DNA from: Albula goreensis
Taxonomy: Eukaryota > Chordata > Actinopteri > Albuliformes > Albulidae
Reading direction: 5' to 3'
DNA: 64,000 nucleotides
Assembly (NCBI GenBank): GCA_022829145.1
Contig: CM040756.1
Coordinates: 6,821,023-6,885,022 of the forward strand
Below the pieces are notes generated by a model that was given only the letters and a program-made list of their open reading frames with translations, was not told the DNA's origin and ran no database searches. Each line of letters opens with the position of its first letter. Within the stretch, counting starts at the first letter, position 1. A program made the position numbers and the translations under genes. Shown here in pieces: positions 61,987-64,000 of the stretch.

Positions 61987-62004
61987 TTTCAACTTTCGAT
62001 TTCG
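61987..62004 (-). promoter_or_regulatory. Interferon-stimulated response element, psme2 promoter
   Basis: On the minus strand the site reads CGAAATCGAAAGTTGAAA, matching the IRF/ISRE pattern of GAAA words two bases apart. It lies about 160 bp upstream of the psme2 ATG. Mammalian PSME2 is interferon-inducible; regulation of this gene is inferred from that and the motif. Confidence 0.7.
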
Positions 62005-62049
62005 GTGCTCTTTCGTGTGAGCACCTGATCAAACTAGCCCCTCCCATTT

Positions 62050-64000
62050 TCGAAATTGCCACACTCAAACTCACCAAATGAAAATGTGTGGTGTGTTTTG
62101 GTAAAAAAAAAAAAAAACACTGTATTAAGAAAACATGTATCAAGAACGTTTAAAACGTGCATCATTCCAACAGTAGGATACGCTTTATTTCTGTGAATTT
62201 GGAGGTTGATTTTTCAGTTGTGTACTTTTGGCACTGACTCTAAGAAAGTACAGGAGAAATAGTAAAGGTCCTGGAATATATGACTGTAATTTGTATATTT
62301 TCAATCAAACGTATCAGGCTACGCAATGGGTGGATTATGCAGGAAATTAATGTTGGAAATAGTCGATTGAATTTTTGCCAGAGAGGTGCTGTCCCTGGCA
62401 AATTTGTGCACTTCTGTGTTTGCCTGCCACAAACTGCAAATCAAAGGAGCCCCGGTGGCATGTGCCAGTTTATCACGTGGATTCATAGTTTTTCAAGCGG
62501 TCGTGGGTTATGTACATCTCAGCTCAGTAAATGTTCGTGTACCCATGGTAATGCAAATTGCCGAAACTTCCTTGTAAGTGAAACATTTAGGGTATGCCTG
62601 CGCATCCATCACAAACTTGAGTTTTTTTCAAGCTTTTTTAGTTTTACGAGATAACGTCCATGAAGAATTGACGGGATAAACTGAGGAGCAAATATAGTAT
62701 TGCAATATGCAAAATAAAATTGTGGATGAAGAGGTTTTGATTACATGGCGAGGGAAATTCGGGGATTTCCAGAATTGATTAAAGGCATATATCTCATGTT
62801 ACATTGGCCGATCATGGAAATGACCCTTTAAGGACTGCGATGAAAATGGAACTGGCCGGTCACCATTTCGGCTCTTCTTCTCAACTACAGTACATAACTG
62901 AAAGTCAATAAGGCTTTGACACAAAATGGCCATACAGGGAAGGTTGGTTTCCAGGAACGAGGCATTGCACGTCATTTGACACTCATGACAGTGTCAGCTA
63001 TCGGAACTCAAAACAGAAAGGCAGCTGGGGCAGCAGACTACTTAGCAAGTTTGGTTCCGTTTTGAAGAAATCCCAGGACACATGCAGTTAGCCGTTTTAA
63101 CTTACTTTTGTTATTAGCTATCAAGGTAAAAACCATAACAGTGTGAACTACATCGAGACGGTAAATAGCCGTTTACTTTACAGCTTACTGAAATTTAAAA
63201 GAAGATCCTTCACTGACCACAAATAAGGTAAAGTACTGTGCTTTCGATTTTGACGAAATTACTTGAACATCCTTAAAGTTACCTAAACTTTAGGTCTCTG
63301 CTTTGTTTAGATACAACCTATATATCCTAAGTTAGTTACTAAAGAAACTCTTGGTTTCTTAAGAGTACACACTATGTGGCCTAGCCTACCTAACTATAGG
63401 TAATAAAGTATAGCTAAAGAATTGGGAAGATTTCGAGTTACTGTGACTGTGGAAAGTAGTTTTAAAGTACCTGTGAACATAGAATACATTCCTCTTTTCA
63501 ACCACTTCTCTGGTTATTAATTTAGTCAAATGTTATCACTGAACAGTGTTTAAAGGAACAAGTGATTTAGTAATAGAAACTCGCGCACACCCCATAAAGT
63601 ACGTGAAAGATATCGCGGTGACATGGTACTGTATTTCAGTTATTTCTATGTTGAGGGCACTCGGCGTAGCTGCATGACAGCCGTATCAAGGTTTGGGAGT
63701 ACTTATATGTGTTGGCATAGTGTTGTTGTACTGTATTGCCCGTAAAGACAGACTTGCGTGGACAGTGTTACTTGTGACCTATTTTGTTAAGGTGATTTCT
63801 GCTGTCATCTTGTTGTATGTGTGACGCTGTGCGTGAAAGTGTGCCACCTGGTGAGTGTTCTTTTTCTACTTTCTATGGGTAACAAGGTTGTGTTTTAACA
63901 GTGTTAATGGTAACTGTGTGTGGCCGAGTGTGTAGCGCTTCAATGATGTTGATGAGTGTTAACCTGTGGCCCAGTCTGTTGTTTTAAGACTCCATGATGC
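62050..64000. other. Right-end region without a recognised gene
   Basis: No ORF here looks like a known protein. A donor-like site AATAAG|GTAAAG occurs on the plus strand at 63227/63228, so a non-coding first exon of a gene further right is possible but unproven. The last 400 bp are rich in TGTG words. Confidence 0.4.

Overview
This is a window of vertebrate, almost certainly teleost fish, nuclear DNA. The genes are split by GT-AG introns. Intron and intergenic sequence is full of CA/TG microsatellites and tRNA-derived SINE copies carrying the fish-type tail 'gataagagcgtct', plus one hAT-type MITE. An intact-looking bucky ball locus, a gene studied mainly in fish and frog, also points to a non-mammalian vertebrate. 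I cannot name the species.

Five protein-coding genes can be rebuilt exon by exon with matching splice phases. From left to right they are: (1) buc (bucky ball/Velo1), minus strand, coding 934-5532 in five exons, with a one-base reading-frame break near 3911-3918; (2) kbtbd2, plus strand, non-coding first exon near 7.3-7.9 kb, coding 12609-22164 in three coding exons; (3) avl9, minus strand, coding 27152-52557 in sixteen exons; (4) lsm5, plus strand, coding 53174-55500 in five exons; (5) psme2 (PA28-beta), minus strand, coding 57289-61824 in eleven exons.

Layout: buc and kbtbd2 are head to head across about 1.5 kb; kbtbd2 and avl9 converge; avl9 and lsm5 share a compact head-to-head promoter with 616 bp between the two ATGs; lsm5 and psme2 converge. 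The kbtbd2, avl9 and lsm5 order and orientation match what I recall for human 7p14, so this is an old linkage block. Human PSME2 lies elsewhere, beside PSME1. The last 2 kb (62.0-64.0 kb) has no gene I can recognise.

The genes do not form a pathway. buc organises germ plasm in the oocyte, kbtbd2 is a CUL3 ubiquitin-ligase adaptor, avl9 is a DENN-family trafficking protein, lsm5 is an Sm-like RNA-binding ring subunit, and psme2 is an interferon-inducible proteasome activator. Their promoters differ accordingly: a TATA box with an E-box for buc, NRF1-type palindromes for kbtbd2, a CRE plus ETS-like sites between avl9 and lsm5, and an interferon-stimulated response element upstream of psme2. I found no wholly new system. 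The points most worth checking are the buc frameshift, the cysteine cluster of Buc, the GCTAGC-rich promoter flanks, repeats lying close to splice donors, and the psme2 location.
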